A stretch of DNA of 5,572 nucleotides from Bacteroidota bacterium (GTDB taxonomy: Bacteria; Bacteroidota; Bacteroidia; Chitinophagales; Saprospiraceae), in contig JAKQGD010000127.1 of the NCBI GenBank assembly GCA_029573365.1, positions 1 to 5,572 on the forward strand, given 5' to 3'. Position 1 is the first letter of the stretch; the number at the start of each line of letters is the position of its first letter. Shown here in pieces: positions 1 to 5,087 of the stretch. The translations under genes and the position numbers were made by a program. Below the pieces are notes generated by a model. The model saw nothing but the letters and a program-made list of their open reading frames with translations, had not been told where the DNA came from and did no database searches.

Positions 1-75
1 AGTTTAAAACCAGTCCTCGTCGTATAATTTATGCAGTTTACCTTTATGGAGGAACCAAACTTCACTAAATTACCT

Positions 76-83
76 TATATTTG
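76..83 (+). promoter_or_regulatory. Bacteroidota-type -7 box of the SPFH gene
   Basis: TATATTTG matches the Bacteroidota primary sigma factor -7 consensus TAnnTTTG exactly. It lies 31 bases before the ATG at 115, leaving a short A/T-rich leader with no Shine-Dalgarno sequence, which is normal in this phylum. No convincing TTG is seen at the -33 position (about bases 54-60), so the match rests on the -7 box alone. Confidence 0.55.
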
Positions 84-114
84 TATTATCTAATCACTTA
101 AATTTTAAATAACT

Positions 115-1092
115 ATGGGTATTCTTAGTTCGGGATTTACAATTATTTTGCTTTTACTTTTTTTCATCGTTATTTCCGGCATATTTACCGTAAAGCAACA
201 ATCGGCAGTCATCGTCGAAAGATTTGGTAAGTTTAACAGCATAAGACATTCGGGATTGCAGTTTAAGATTCCATTTATTGACAGGCTGGCCGGTAAGATA
301 AACCTCCGTATCCAGCAACTTGACGTCATCGTGGAAACCAAAACCAAAGACAATGTTTTTGTTAAGATGAAAGTGTCTGTTCAGTTTAAGGTCATCCTCG
401 ACAAGGTTTATGATGCTTATTACAAGCTGGAGTACCCCCACGATCAGATAACTTCATATGTTTTTGACGTAGTGCGAGCAGAGGTACCCAAACTAAAACT
501 CGACGATGTATTCGAAAGAAAAGACGACATAGCTGTGGCTGTAAAACGTGAACTCAATGAGGCCATGACTGCTTATGGTTATGACATCATCAACACGCTC
601 ATCACTGATATAGACCCTGACATTCAGGTGAAAAACGCCATGAACCGTATAAACGCCGCTGAGCGTGAAAAAACCGCAGCCGAGTACGAAGCAGAAGCAG
701 GCAGAATCCGCATCGTGGCCAAAGCTAAGGCGGAAGCCGAAAGTAAAAGGCTGCAGGGCCAGGGTATCGCGGACCAGAGACGGGAGATCGCCAGGGGTCT
801 TGTGGAAAGTGTGGACATCCTTAATAAAGTGGGAATCAACTCACAGGAAGCCTCAGCCCTGATCGTTGTCACGCAGCATTATGACACATTGCAGGCCATC
901 GGTGCCGACGCCAATTCCAACCTCATCCTTCTACCCAATTCGCCACAAGCGGGGTCAGATATGCTAAACAACATGGTCGCCAGTTTTACAGCCAGCAATC
1001 AGGTAGGTGAGGCAATTAAAAAAGCAGACGGCCAAAAAAGGCTCCACAAGCCACATGGCAAGGATGAATTCGGCAAACTAGCCTCAGAATAA
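115..1092 (+). CDS. SPFH/band 7 (stomatin/HIR-like) membrane scaffold protein
   Basis: A 325-residue SPFH-domain protein of the stomatin/prohibitin/HflC superfamily. These proteins are anchored in the inner membrane and oligomerise into scaffolds that organise membrane microdomains or modulate proteases. Residues 7-24 form one hydrophobic N-terminal segment. The SPFH domain follows (about 25-185), with the typical start TVKQQSAVIVERFGKF, the GLQFKIPFID turn, and VFDVVRAEVPKLKLDDVFE near 116-134. An Ala/Glu/Lys/Arg-rich coiled coil covers about 179-225, and ILLPNSP at 271-277 closes the conserved part. The DAYYKL, YVFDVVRA and AMTAYGYDI stretches resemble plant hypersensitive-induced-reaction (HIR) proteins from memory, more than HflK/HflC. 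The last 25 residues are charged and probably lineage-specific. The ATG at 115 puts the membrane segment right at the N-terminus and follows a good promoter box. No NfeD-type partner gene is visible downstream; the next gene is convergent. The client protein is unknown. Confidence 0.93.
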   Translation: MGILSSGFTIILLLLFFIVISGIFTVKQQSAVIVERFGKFNSIRHSGLQFKIPFIDRLAGKINLRIQQLDVIVETKTKDNVFVKMKVSVQFKVILDKVYDAYYKLEYPHDQITSYVFDVVRAEVPKLKLDDVFERKDDIAVAVKRELNEAMTAYGYDIINTLITDIDPDIQVKNAMNRINAAEREKTAAEYEAEAGRIRIVAKAKAEAESKRLQGQGIADQRREIARGLVESVDILNKVGINSQEASALIVVTQHYDTLQAIGADANSNLILLPNSPQAGSDMLNNMVASFTASNQVGEAIKKADGQKRLHKPHGKDEFGKLASE

Positions 1093-1118
1093 CGCACAGG
1101 CCTGTAGTTAAGACTTTG

Positions 1119-1190
1119 CAGTCGGACGATTGATGAGCGTCCCACCGGTTAAACTTGGGCTATAACCAATGGGTTGTCTGTAAGTCATTC
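1119..1190. repeat. REP-like palindromic repeat, copy A
   Basis: First copy of an intergenic repeat between the convergent SPFH and mscS genes. Its first 61 bases (1119-1179) align without gaps to copy B (1201-1261) at 54 of 61 positions. It holds two 19-nt hairpins. The first is at 1124-1142, with GGACG/CGTCC arms, an A-G mismatch, two more pairs (one wobble) and a 3-nt loop. The second is at 1172-1190, with weaker arms around GTCTGTAAGTC but the same spacing. The hairpins are separated by 29 bases. The 5' flank CAGTC is shared with copies B and C. No transposase gene is present in the window. Confidence 0.8.
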
Positions 1191-1200
1191 GATTGCATTT

Positions 1201-1261
1201 CAGTCGGACGATTTACAAGCGTCCCACCGCTTGAACTTGGGCTATAACAAATGGGATGTCT
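1201..1261. repeat. REP-like palindromic repeat, copy B (3' end degenerate)
   Basis: This 61-base copy runs in the same orientation as copy A, with 7 substitutions and no indels. The 5' hairpin at 1206-1224 (GGACGATTTACAAGCGTCC) has five pairs, an A-G mismatch, two T-A pairs and a TAC loop. The 3' arm begins with GGATG at 1254, but the matching CATCC is missing, so the second hairpin is lost in this copy. It lies 50 bases from the mscS stop codon and could slow RNA polymerase coming from either side. Confidence 0.8.
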
Positions 1262-1311
1262 AACTTGATGGTTGGGTCATTATTTAACGAGTCACCCAGA
1301 ATGGTATTTTA

Positions 1312-2130
1312 TTATCTGCCAACCGGTCCGGTCTGGTAGCCTTCGGCGTAGCCGATGCCGATGCCATGATCGTGGTAGATGGCCTTGATGCGGGCCATCA
1401 CTTCATAATATACATCCCAATAGTCATCCGGATGAACATAGGGCCGTATGGATATAACCATATTGGTATCAGAAAACGACTCTATACCTATTTCTGGGGC
1501 AGGAGCCGGCAATACCTTGTCCATGGACCAGAGAGATTCAAGAACCAGGGTTTTCATCCTGGGGAAATCCTCGCTGTAGGGAAGCAAAGCCTGAATCTCC
1601 AACCTAATATTTCCCCTTTTGGAAAAATTGGTCACTATTCCGTTTATAACCTCACCGTTGGGGATGATGAGCGTCTTGTTGCCTGGGGTTACGAGGACCG
1701 TATTGAAAATCTGGATGTCCTTAACTTTGCCAAACTTTTCCTTGATCTCGACCCAGTCACCGATCTGGTATGGCTTAAATGCGACGATTACAATGCCCGC
1801 CGCAAAATTGCCCAGACTGCCTTGCAAAGCAAGCCCAACAGCCAGACCGCCCGCAGCAAGTACACCGACAAAGGCAGCCGTATTTACGCCCACCATACCG
1901 GCTACGCTGATGACCAGGAGGACTTTCATAGCTATGTTGGCCAGAGTGACGAGAAAAGATACTATTTCCGGTGTGAAATCTGACTTTTTAAGAGCTTGGT
2001 GAAGGATATGTGTAAGTTTTTTTATCACCCATAAGCCTCCGACCAATACAGCCAAAGCCATCAAAAAGCCAGGTAATGACTTTATGATATAACCTGAGGC
2101 ATCTTTTATATATAAGCTGAGCTGCTCCAT
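1312..2130 (-). CDS. mscS: Small-conductance mechanosensitive channel MscS
   Basis: A 272-residue MscS channel of the inner membrane, which opens under membrane tension to release solutes during hypo-osmotic shock. TM1 is about residues 17-38 and TM2 about 54-79. The pore-lining TM3 starts near 84 and carries GLAVGLALQGSLGNFAAG at 95-112, nearly identical to the E. coli pore helix; Leu96 and Leu100 match the E. coli gate leucines 105 and 109, and Gly104 the kink glycine 113. The beta domain follows (about 117-163, with IIPNG at 155-159), then the cytoplasmic alpha/beta vestibule domain. Length is close to E. coli MscS (286). I chose the ATG at 2130 (MEQLSLYIKD): the frame stays open to 2244, but those 38 extra codons read through repeat DNA and would lie upstream of the likely promoter box. 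The last strand ends in IGIGYAEGYQTG, lacking the Pro-Tyr-Pro-Gln seen in E. coli. Monocistronic as far as visible. Confidence 0.95.
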   Translation of the reverse strand: MEQLSLYIKDASGYIIKSLPGFLMALAVLVGGLWVIKKLTHILHQALKKSDFTPEIVSFLVTLANIAMKVLLVISVAGMVGVNTAAFVGVLAAGGLAVGLALQGSLGNFAAGIVIVAFKPYQIGDWVEIKEKFGKVKDIQIFNTVLVTPGNKTLIIPNGEVINGIVTNFSKRGNIRLEIQALLPYSEDFPRMKTLVLESLWSMDKVLPAPAPEIGIESFSDTNMVISIRPYVHPDDYWDVYYEVMARIKAIYHDHGIGIGYAEGYQTGPVGR

Positions 2131-2153
2131 AAAATGATTTGTATTTGGAGGTG

Positions 2154-2161
2154 TAAATATA
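2154..2161 (-). promoter_or_regulatory. Possible -7 box of mscS
   Basis: Read on the minus strand this is TATATTTA, one base off the Bacteroidota -7 consensus TAnnTTTG. It is 23 bases before the ATG at 2130, in an A/T-rich stretch lying between the gene and the nearest repeat copy. No clear -33 element is seen. If correct, the transcript starts well inside the longest open frame, supporting the shorter MscS start. Confidence 0.4.
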
Positions 2162-2192
2162 ATATTTATTAAATGCCCGATGATGTGATCTG

Positions 2193-2218
2193 CAGTCGGA
2201 CGATTTATAAGCGTCCCA
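2193..2218. repeat. REP-like repeat, copy C (5' hairpin only)
   Basis: CAGTC followed by the 19-nt hairpin GGACGATTTATAAGCGTCC (2198-2216) and CCA. It differs from the 5' hairpin of copy B only in the loop (TAT for TAC), so arms and the A-G mismatch are kept. The rest of the unit is missing: copy D begins 12 bases further on, as if one unit inserted into or recombined with another. Confidence 0.7.
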
Positions 2219-2230
2219 TGACAATGCGAT

Positions 2231-2330
2231 AGGACGATTTGCAATCGTCTCTCCGCTTGAAACCAGGATTAACCGAGGAGATATCTTACACGCTGCTTTT
2301 ACCGAAGGGATGTCTGAAAGCCATCCGATC
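2231..2330. repeat. REP-like repeat, copy D (expanded spacer)
   Basis: A diverged unit. The 5' hairpin at 2232-2250 has a perfect seven-pair stem (GACGATT/AATCGTC) plus a G-T pair around the loop TGC, so the usual mismatch is repaired. CCGCTTGAA follows as in copy B. The 3' hairpin at 2308-2326 (GGATGTCTGAAAGCCATCC) is the best copy of that type: five pairs, a T-C mismatch, two pairs and a GAA loop. The spacer is 57 bases, against 29 in copies A and B. A further echo of its 3' end, GCCATCCGGTC, follows at 2345-2355. A 90-codon TTG-started frame across 2239-2511 is repeat and RNA sequence, not a gene. Confidence 0.65.
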
Positions 2331-2355
2331 GGGTTATGTTAAAAGCCATCCGGTC
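2316..2355. repeat. Short tandem echo of the 3' hairpin arm
   Basis: GAAAGCCATCCGATC at 2316-2330 recurs as AAAAGCCATCCGGTC at 2341-2355 (13 of 15 identical, offset 25 bases). The second copy has a poor partner arm (GGTTATG from 2332), so it looks like a decayed third hairpin unit rather than a working one. Confidence 0.5.
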
Positions 2356-2357
2356 AA

Positions 2358-2439
2358 TTGCGTGAGGGGTAGAAGCGGACATCCTGTCGGAGGCGGGATA
2401 AAGCGGATGACCCGACCCGACGCAAGGAGGGGCACGCCC
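2358..2439 (+). ncRNA. Structured non-coding element, Flavo-1-like
   Basis: This stretch folds well on paper. TTGCGT (2358-2363) pairs fully with ACGCAA (2420-2425), and GGGT (2367-2370) can pair with ACCC (2415-2418, or alternatively 2410-2413). An inner hairpin, ATCCTGTC (2381-2388) with GGCGGGAT (2392-2399) around a GGA loop, has eight pairs including G-U. The inner stem is flanked on both sides by the same hexamer AGCGGA (2374-2379 and 2402-2407), forming a near-symmetric internal loop. GGAGGGGCACGCCC follows (2426-2439), with a possible GGG/CCC hairpin, then an A-run. The order AGCGGA, stem, AGCGGA, CCCGACCCGACGC, GGAGGGGCACGCCC is one I remember from many Bacteroidota intergenic regions, and it probably corresponds to the Rfam Flavo-1 motif, whose function is unknown. 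The family name and strand come from memory; the folding is seen directly. Confidence 0.55.
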
Positions 2440-2468
2440 AAAAAACAAGAAAATTACAAGCCGTGCTT

Positions 2469-2488
2469 CACATGCCTCCAGGTGTGTG
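2469..2488. other. Small inverted repeat upstream of the lpdA promoter
   Basis: CACATGCC (2469-2476) can pair with GGTGTGTG (2481-2488) around the loop TCCA: eight pairs, two of them G-U. It sits 25 bases before the lpdA -7 box, where the -33 region begins. As DNA the arms are imperfect, so an operator role is possible but weak. There is no T-run, so it is not an obvious terminator. Confidence 0.25.
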
Positions 2489-2512
2489 GTGACAAATTAC
2501 GATCAGAATAGT

Positions 2513-2520
2513 TACCTTTG
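2513..2520 (+). promoter_or_regulatory. Bacteroidota -7 box of lpdA
   Basis: TACCTTTG matches TAnnTTTG exactly, 25 bases before the ATG at 2545. Transcription should start around 2525-2530, giving a short A-rich leader (AATTAAAAAGACAAGAA) without a Shine-Dalgarno sequence. A clear -33 TTG is lacking. The box contains the TTG at 2518 that opens the longest lpdA frame, so that codon would not be in the mRNA. Confidence 0.65.
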
Positions 2521-2544
2521 CGGCGGAAATTAAAAAGACAAGAA

Positions 2545-3942
2545 ATGCATTTTGACATCATAGTACTGGGTAGTGGACCGGGAGGATATGTGGCGGCAAT
2601 CAGAGCTGCACAATTGGGCAAAAAAGTGGCCGTCATAGAAAAGGAAAGCCTGGGAGGCGTATGTCTCAACTGGGGTTGTATACCTACGAAGGCATTGCTC
2701 AAGAGTGCTCAGGTTTTTAATTATATCAGTCACGCCTCTGACTATGGCATCACGGTGGGGGCTCCCAAAGCCGAATTTGGCCAGATGGTCAGCAGGAGCA
2801 GGGCCGTAGCTGACGGAATGTCTAAGGGGGTAAACTTTCTGATGAAAAAAAATAAAATCACCGTGCTAGAGGGTTATGGCCGGCTGGCACGTGGCAAAAA
2901 GCTGGTAGTGACGGATAAAGAGGGTAAAAAGGCGGAATATACTGCCGACCACATCATCATCGCTACAGGAGGCCGGGCCAAGGAACTGCCCAACCTTAAA
3001 ATCGACGGCAAAAAGATCATAGGCTACAGGGAAGCCATGACTCTGCCGATGCAGCCTAAAAAAATGGTGGTCGTAGGGGCCGGAGCCATAGGCCTGGAGT
3101 TCGCTTACTTTTATCACTCCATAGGTACAGAGGTGACGATTGTGGAATTTCTCGAGCAGGGTCTTTTGCCACGCGAAGACGCCGAAGTGTCAAAGGAGCT
3201 CGCCAAGATATATAAAAAAGCAGGGATGACGATACTGGCCAATGCTGCCGTGGAGACGGTAGAGACAACAGGCAAGCAGTGCATCGTCACAATCAAAAGC
3301 CGGAAGGACGGCTCTGTGCAGACGGTAGAGTGCGATATCGTGCTATCGGCAGCAGGAGTGAGCCCCAATACCGAAGATATAGGTCTGGAAGCCCTCGGTA
3401 TAGAAACCGACAGGGGCATGATTAAGACCGACGAATACTACCGCACCAATGTACCGGGCATCTATGCCATAGGCGACGTGATACCTACCCAAGCTCTGGC
3501 CCACGTGGCAAGTGCCGAAGGCATCACCTGCGTGGAAAAGATAGCAGGCCACCATCCTGAGCCTATTGACTATACCAACATACCGTCATGTACCTACTGC
3601 TGGCCTGAGGTGGCCAGTGTGGGACTGACAGAGGCCCAGGCGAAGGAAGCGGGCTACGAACTTAAGATAGGCAAGTTTCCGTTTTCGGCATCAGGCAAGG
3701 CCAGTGCTTCGGGTTCAAAAGAGGGCTTTGTGAAGGTCATCTTTGATGCAAGGTACGGCGAGTTGCTCGGTGCTCATATGATAGGTGCCAATGTCACGGA
3801 AATGATCGCTGAGCTCGTGGTGGCTAAAAAGCTGGAAAGCACAGGCCATGAAATACTCAAATCCATACACCCCCACCCTACGATGTCTGAGGCTGTAATG
3901 GAAGCCACGGCAGCGGCGTATGACGAAGTAATACACTTATAA
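2545..3942 (+). CDS. lpdA: Dihydrolipoyl dehydrogenase (E3)
   Basis: A 465-residue flavoprotein that reoxidises dihydrolipoamide with NAD+ in the pyruvate, 2-oxoglutarate and branched-chain dehydrogenase complexes and the glycine cleavage system; cytoplasmic homodimer. All signatures are present: the FAD dinucleotide fold GSGPGG at 9-14 ending at Glu32, the redox disulfide in GGVCLNWGCIPTK (Cys40 and Cys45), the NAD-binding GAGAIG at 178-183, the second FAD motif GIYAIGDV at 305-312, and the C-terminal active-site pair in HPHPTMSE (His444 and Glu449), in the same positions as in E. coli Lpd. Length is normal. The ATG at 2545 gives MHFDIIVLGSG, the usual N-terminus; the nine extra codons from the TTG at 2518 overlap the promoter. 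No E1 or E2 gene is nearby, so this is a stand-alone E3 probably shared by several complexes. The next gene begins 17 bases after its stop, suggesting a two-gene operon. Confidence 0.97.
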   Translation: MHFDIIVLGSGPGGYVAAIRAAQLGKKVAVIEKESLGGVCLNWGCIPTKALLKSAQVFNYISHASDYGITVGAPKAEFGQMVSRSRAVADGMSKGVNFLMKKNKITVLEGYGRLARGKKLVVTDKEGKKAEYTADHIIIATGGRAKELPNLKIDGKKIIGYREAMTLPMQPKKMVVVGAGAIGLEFAYFYHSIGTEVTIVEFLEQGLLPREDAEVSKELAKIYKKAGMTILANAAVETVETTGKQCIVTIKSRKDGSVQTVECDIVLSAAGVSPNTEDIGLEALGIETDRGMIKTDEYYRTNVPGIYAIGDVIPTQALAHVASAEGITCVEKIAGHHPEPIDYTNIPSCTYCWPEVASVGLTEAQAKEAGYELKIGKFPFSASGKASASGSKEGFVKVIFDARYGELLGAHMIGANVTEMIAELVVAKKLESTGHEILKSIHPHPTMSEAVMEATAAAYDEVIHL

Positions 3943-3959
3943 GTAAGACAGACCGGCAA

Positions 3960-4463
3960 TTGAAAAAGATAGCACTGATCTCTGACAATCATTCGTACTA
4001 CGGAGACGAAGTGACGGAACACCTGACCGATGCCGACGAAATATGGCATGCCGGAGACATAGGCGATCTGGCCTCGGTGGATAAATACAGAAGGATGGCC
4101 ACTTTTAGAGCCGTGTACGGCAATATCGATGATCAGTCGGTGAGGGAGATATTTCCGCTAAATGAAATTTTCGAGTGTGAAGGACTCAAAGTTTTTATGA
4201 CGCATATAGGAGGCTATCCCGGAAAGTACAATGCCCGTGTGCTCGACATCATTGGTGAGGAAAAGCCGGGTTTGTACATCTGCGGCCACTCACACATATG
4301 CAAGGTCATGCCCGACAAGGTAAACCACCTCATCCACATGAATCCGGGAGCTTACGGCCACCACGGATTCCACAAGGTGAGGACGCTGCTGAGATTTGAG
4401 GTGGAAGGAGGTAAAATTCACAATCTCAGAGCCGTAGAACTGGGTCTGAGAGGTGTGGTTTAA
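3960..4463 (+). CDS. YfcE-type calcineurin-like metallophosphoesterase
   Basis: A 167-residue single-domain phosphodiesterase of the YfcE/MJ0936 family, which uses two divalent metals (often Mn) to cleave phosphodiesters; the natural substrate is not known from sequence. The complete metal-binding set is present: SDNH (Asp9, His11), AGDIGD (Asp33), GNID (Asn55), TH at 81-82 and GHSH (His110, His112), plus the NPG turn at 128-130. The protein is soluble, with no signal peptide. The start is the TTG at 3960: an in-frame TGA at 3921 and no ATG in between leave it as the only start giving the family's MKKIALISDNH beginning. It follows lpdA by 17 bases with no promoter-like box in the gap, so co-transcription is likely. 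It ends 44 bases from the convergent gene at 4508. No functional link to lpdA is apparent. Confidence 0.93.
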   Translation: MKKIALISDNHSYYGDEVTEHLTDADEIWHAGDIGDLASVDKYRRMATFRAVYGNIDDQSVREIFPLNEIFECEGLKVFMTHIGGYPGKYNARVLDIIGEEKPGLYICGHSHICKVMPDKVNHLIHMNPGAYGHHGFHKVRTLLRFEVEGGKIHNLRAVELGLRGVV

Positions 4464-4507
4464 AATTTCTGCCCTCAAGAATATACCGATGTTTTTGCTT
4501 GTAAACG

Positions 4508-5014
4508 CTAATCATTGTGGTCTTCAGACTCTCCACTGCCCTGACCGGTAGGAATGCTGTCCGTAACTATGCCCTCGGACCTTATCTCAGTATGGCGGAC
4601 CTCACCACCTGAAGCCCCTGCCTGGCTGGCAAAATACATATTGGTCACTGCCACAAAAAGTGCGGTTCCGTAAATGTAGCCGATAAATGCCTTTTTCTTC
4701 CAACGGCCCCACAATCCAAAAAGGGACAACAGCCCAAGAAAATATGACATAAATGCAAATTTTTCGGCCATTTCTTCGTGGTGATGGATGATATCCCGGG
4801 TGATGCCGGGTATCTTTTCTGCTATTTCTTCGGCACCCTCTCCTGTAAACATGGCAGGAATGGTCATCAAGGCCCCAAGCACAAAAATGCCCAGTGCCGT
4901 GGTTTTGACAGATTCTGATTTAAACATATAGCCGGCGATAAGCACCAGAAGGCCTACCACAGGTACGATGATGGGAAAGTGATTGACCAGCAAATGAAGA
5001 TGAGCGTCATTCAT
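4508..5014 (-). CDS. Small four-helix His-containing membrane protein, function unknown
   Basis: A 168-residue integral membrane protein that I recognise only as a conserved Bacteroidota hypothetical, perhaps distantly like the DUF2231 predicted membrane proteins. Four hydrophobic helices are seen at about 13-31, 39-56, 86-103 and 110-128. Conserved-looking features are HLHLLVNHFPI at 5-15, TGEGAEE at 57-63, a HHHEE cluster at 77-81 between helices 2 and 3, and GGEVRHTEI at 137-145. Four histidine sites near the membrane (5/7, 12, 77-79, 141) could bind a metal or haem, but no known haem motif is complete, so this is speculation. The last 24 residues are acidic, Ser/Gly-rich and probably disordered. 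The ATG at 5014 sits 18 bases from a possible promoter box. It lies downstream of, and on the same strand as, a metal transporter gene, separated by 73 A/T-rich bases. Confidence 0.85.
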   Translation of the reverse strand: MNDAHLHLLVNHFPIIVPVVGLLVLIAGYMFKSESVKTTALGIFVLGALMTIPAMFTGEGAEEIAEKIPGITRDIIHHHEEMAEKFAFMSYFLGLLSLFGLWGRWKKKAFIGYIYGTALFVAVTNMYFASQAGASGGEVRHTEIRSEGIVTDSIPTGQGSGESEDHND

Positions 5015-5031
5015 GATTTAGGATTTTAAAG

Positions 5032-5039
5032 TAAAGATA
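5032..5039 (-). promoter_or_regulatory. Possible -7 box of the 4508-5014 gene
   Basis: On the minus strand this reads TATCTTTA, one base off TAnnTTTG, 18 bases before the ATG at 5014. It lies in a strongly A/T-rich spacer (5015-5087) with no G/C-rich terminator hairpin after the upstream gene, so the two minus-strand genes may also be partly co-transcribed. No clear -33 element. Confidence 0.35.
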
Positions 5040-5087
5040 ATATAGGAAATAGATCTTGTAAAAATAAATTTAAAAAATAATCGTCTC

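Noticed and set aside
39..46. TACCTTTA as an alternative promoter for the SPFH gene
   Set aside because: It is one base off the consensus and farther from the gene than the exact match at 76-83.
1..68. Possible 3' end of an upstream gene at the left edge
   Set aside because: Two plus-strand frames are open from the edge (to stops at 25-27 and 66-68), but 8 and 21 codons are too few to choose between them or to recognise a protein.
1096..1105. Perfect palindrome ACAGGCCTGT just after the SPFH stop codon
   Set aside because: Ten bases with no loop cannot make a stable hairpin, and a single palindrome of this size is expected by chance.
1273..1298. Possible terminator hairpin TGGGT...ACCCA between SPFH and mscS
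   Set aside because: The stem is only five G/C-containing pairs with a long loop, and no T-run follows directly on either strand.
1366..1983. A 205-codon plus-strand frame antisense to mscS
   Set aside because: It is a shadow of the conserved MscS coding sequence and has no recognisable domain.
1119..2355. CRISPR array or att site for the repeats around mscS
   Set aside because: The units are palindromic, vary in length, have no regular unique spacers, and no cas or integrase gene is present.
2239..2511. A 90-codon plus-strand frame in the mscS-lpdA gap
   Set aside because: It starts at a TTG within a repeat hairpin, runs through the repeat unit and the structured RNA-like element, and looks like no protein family. 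The sequence is explained by the non-coding features.
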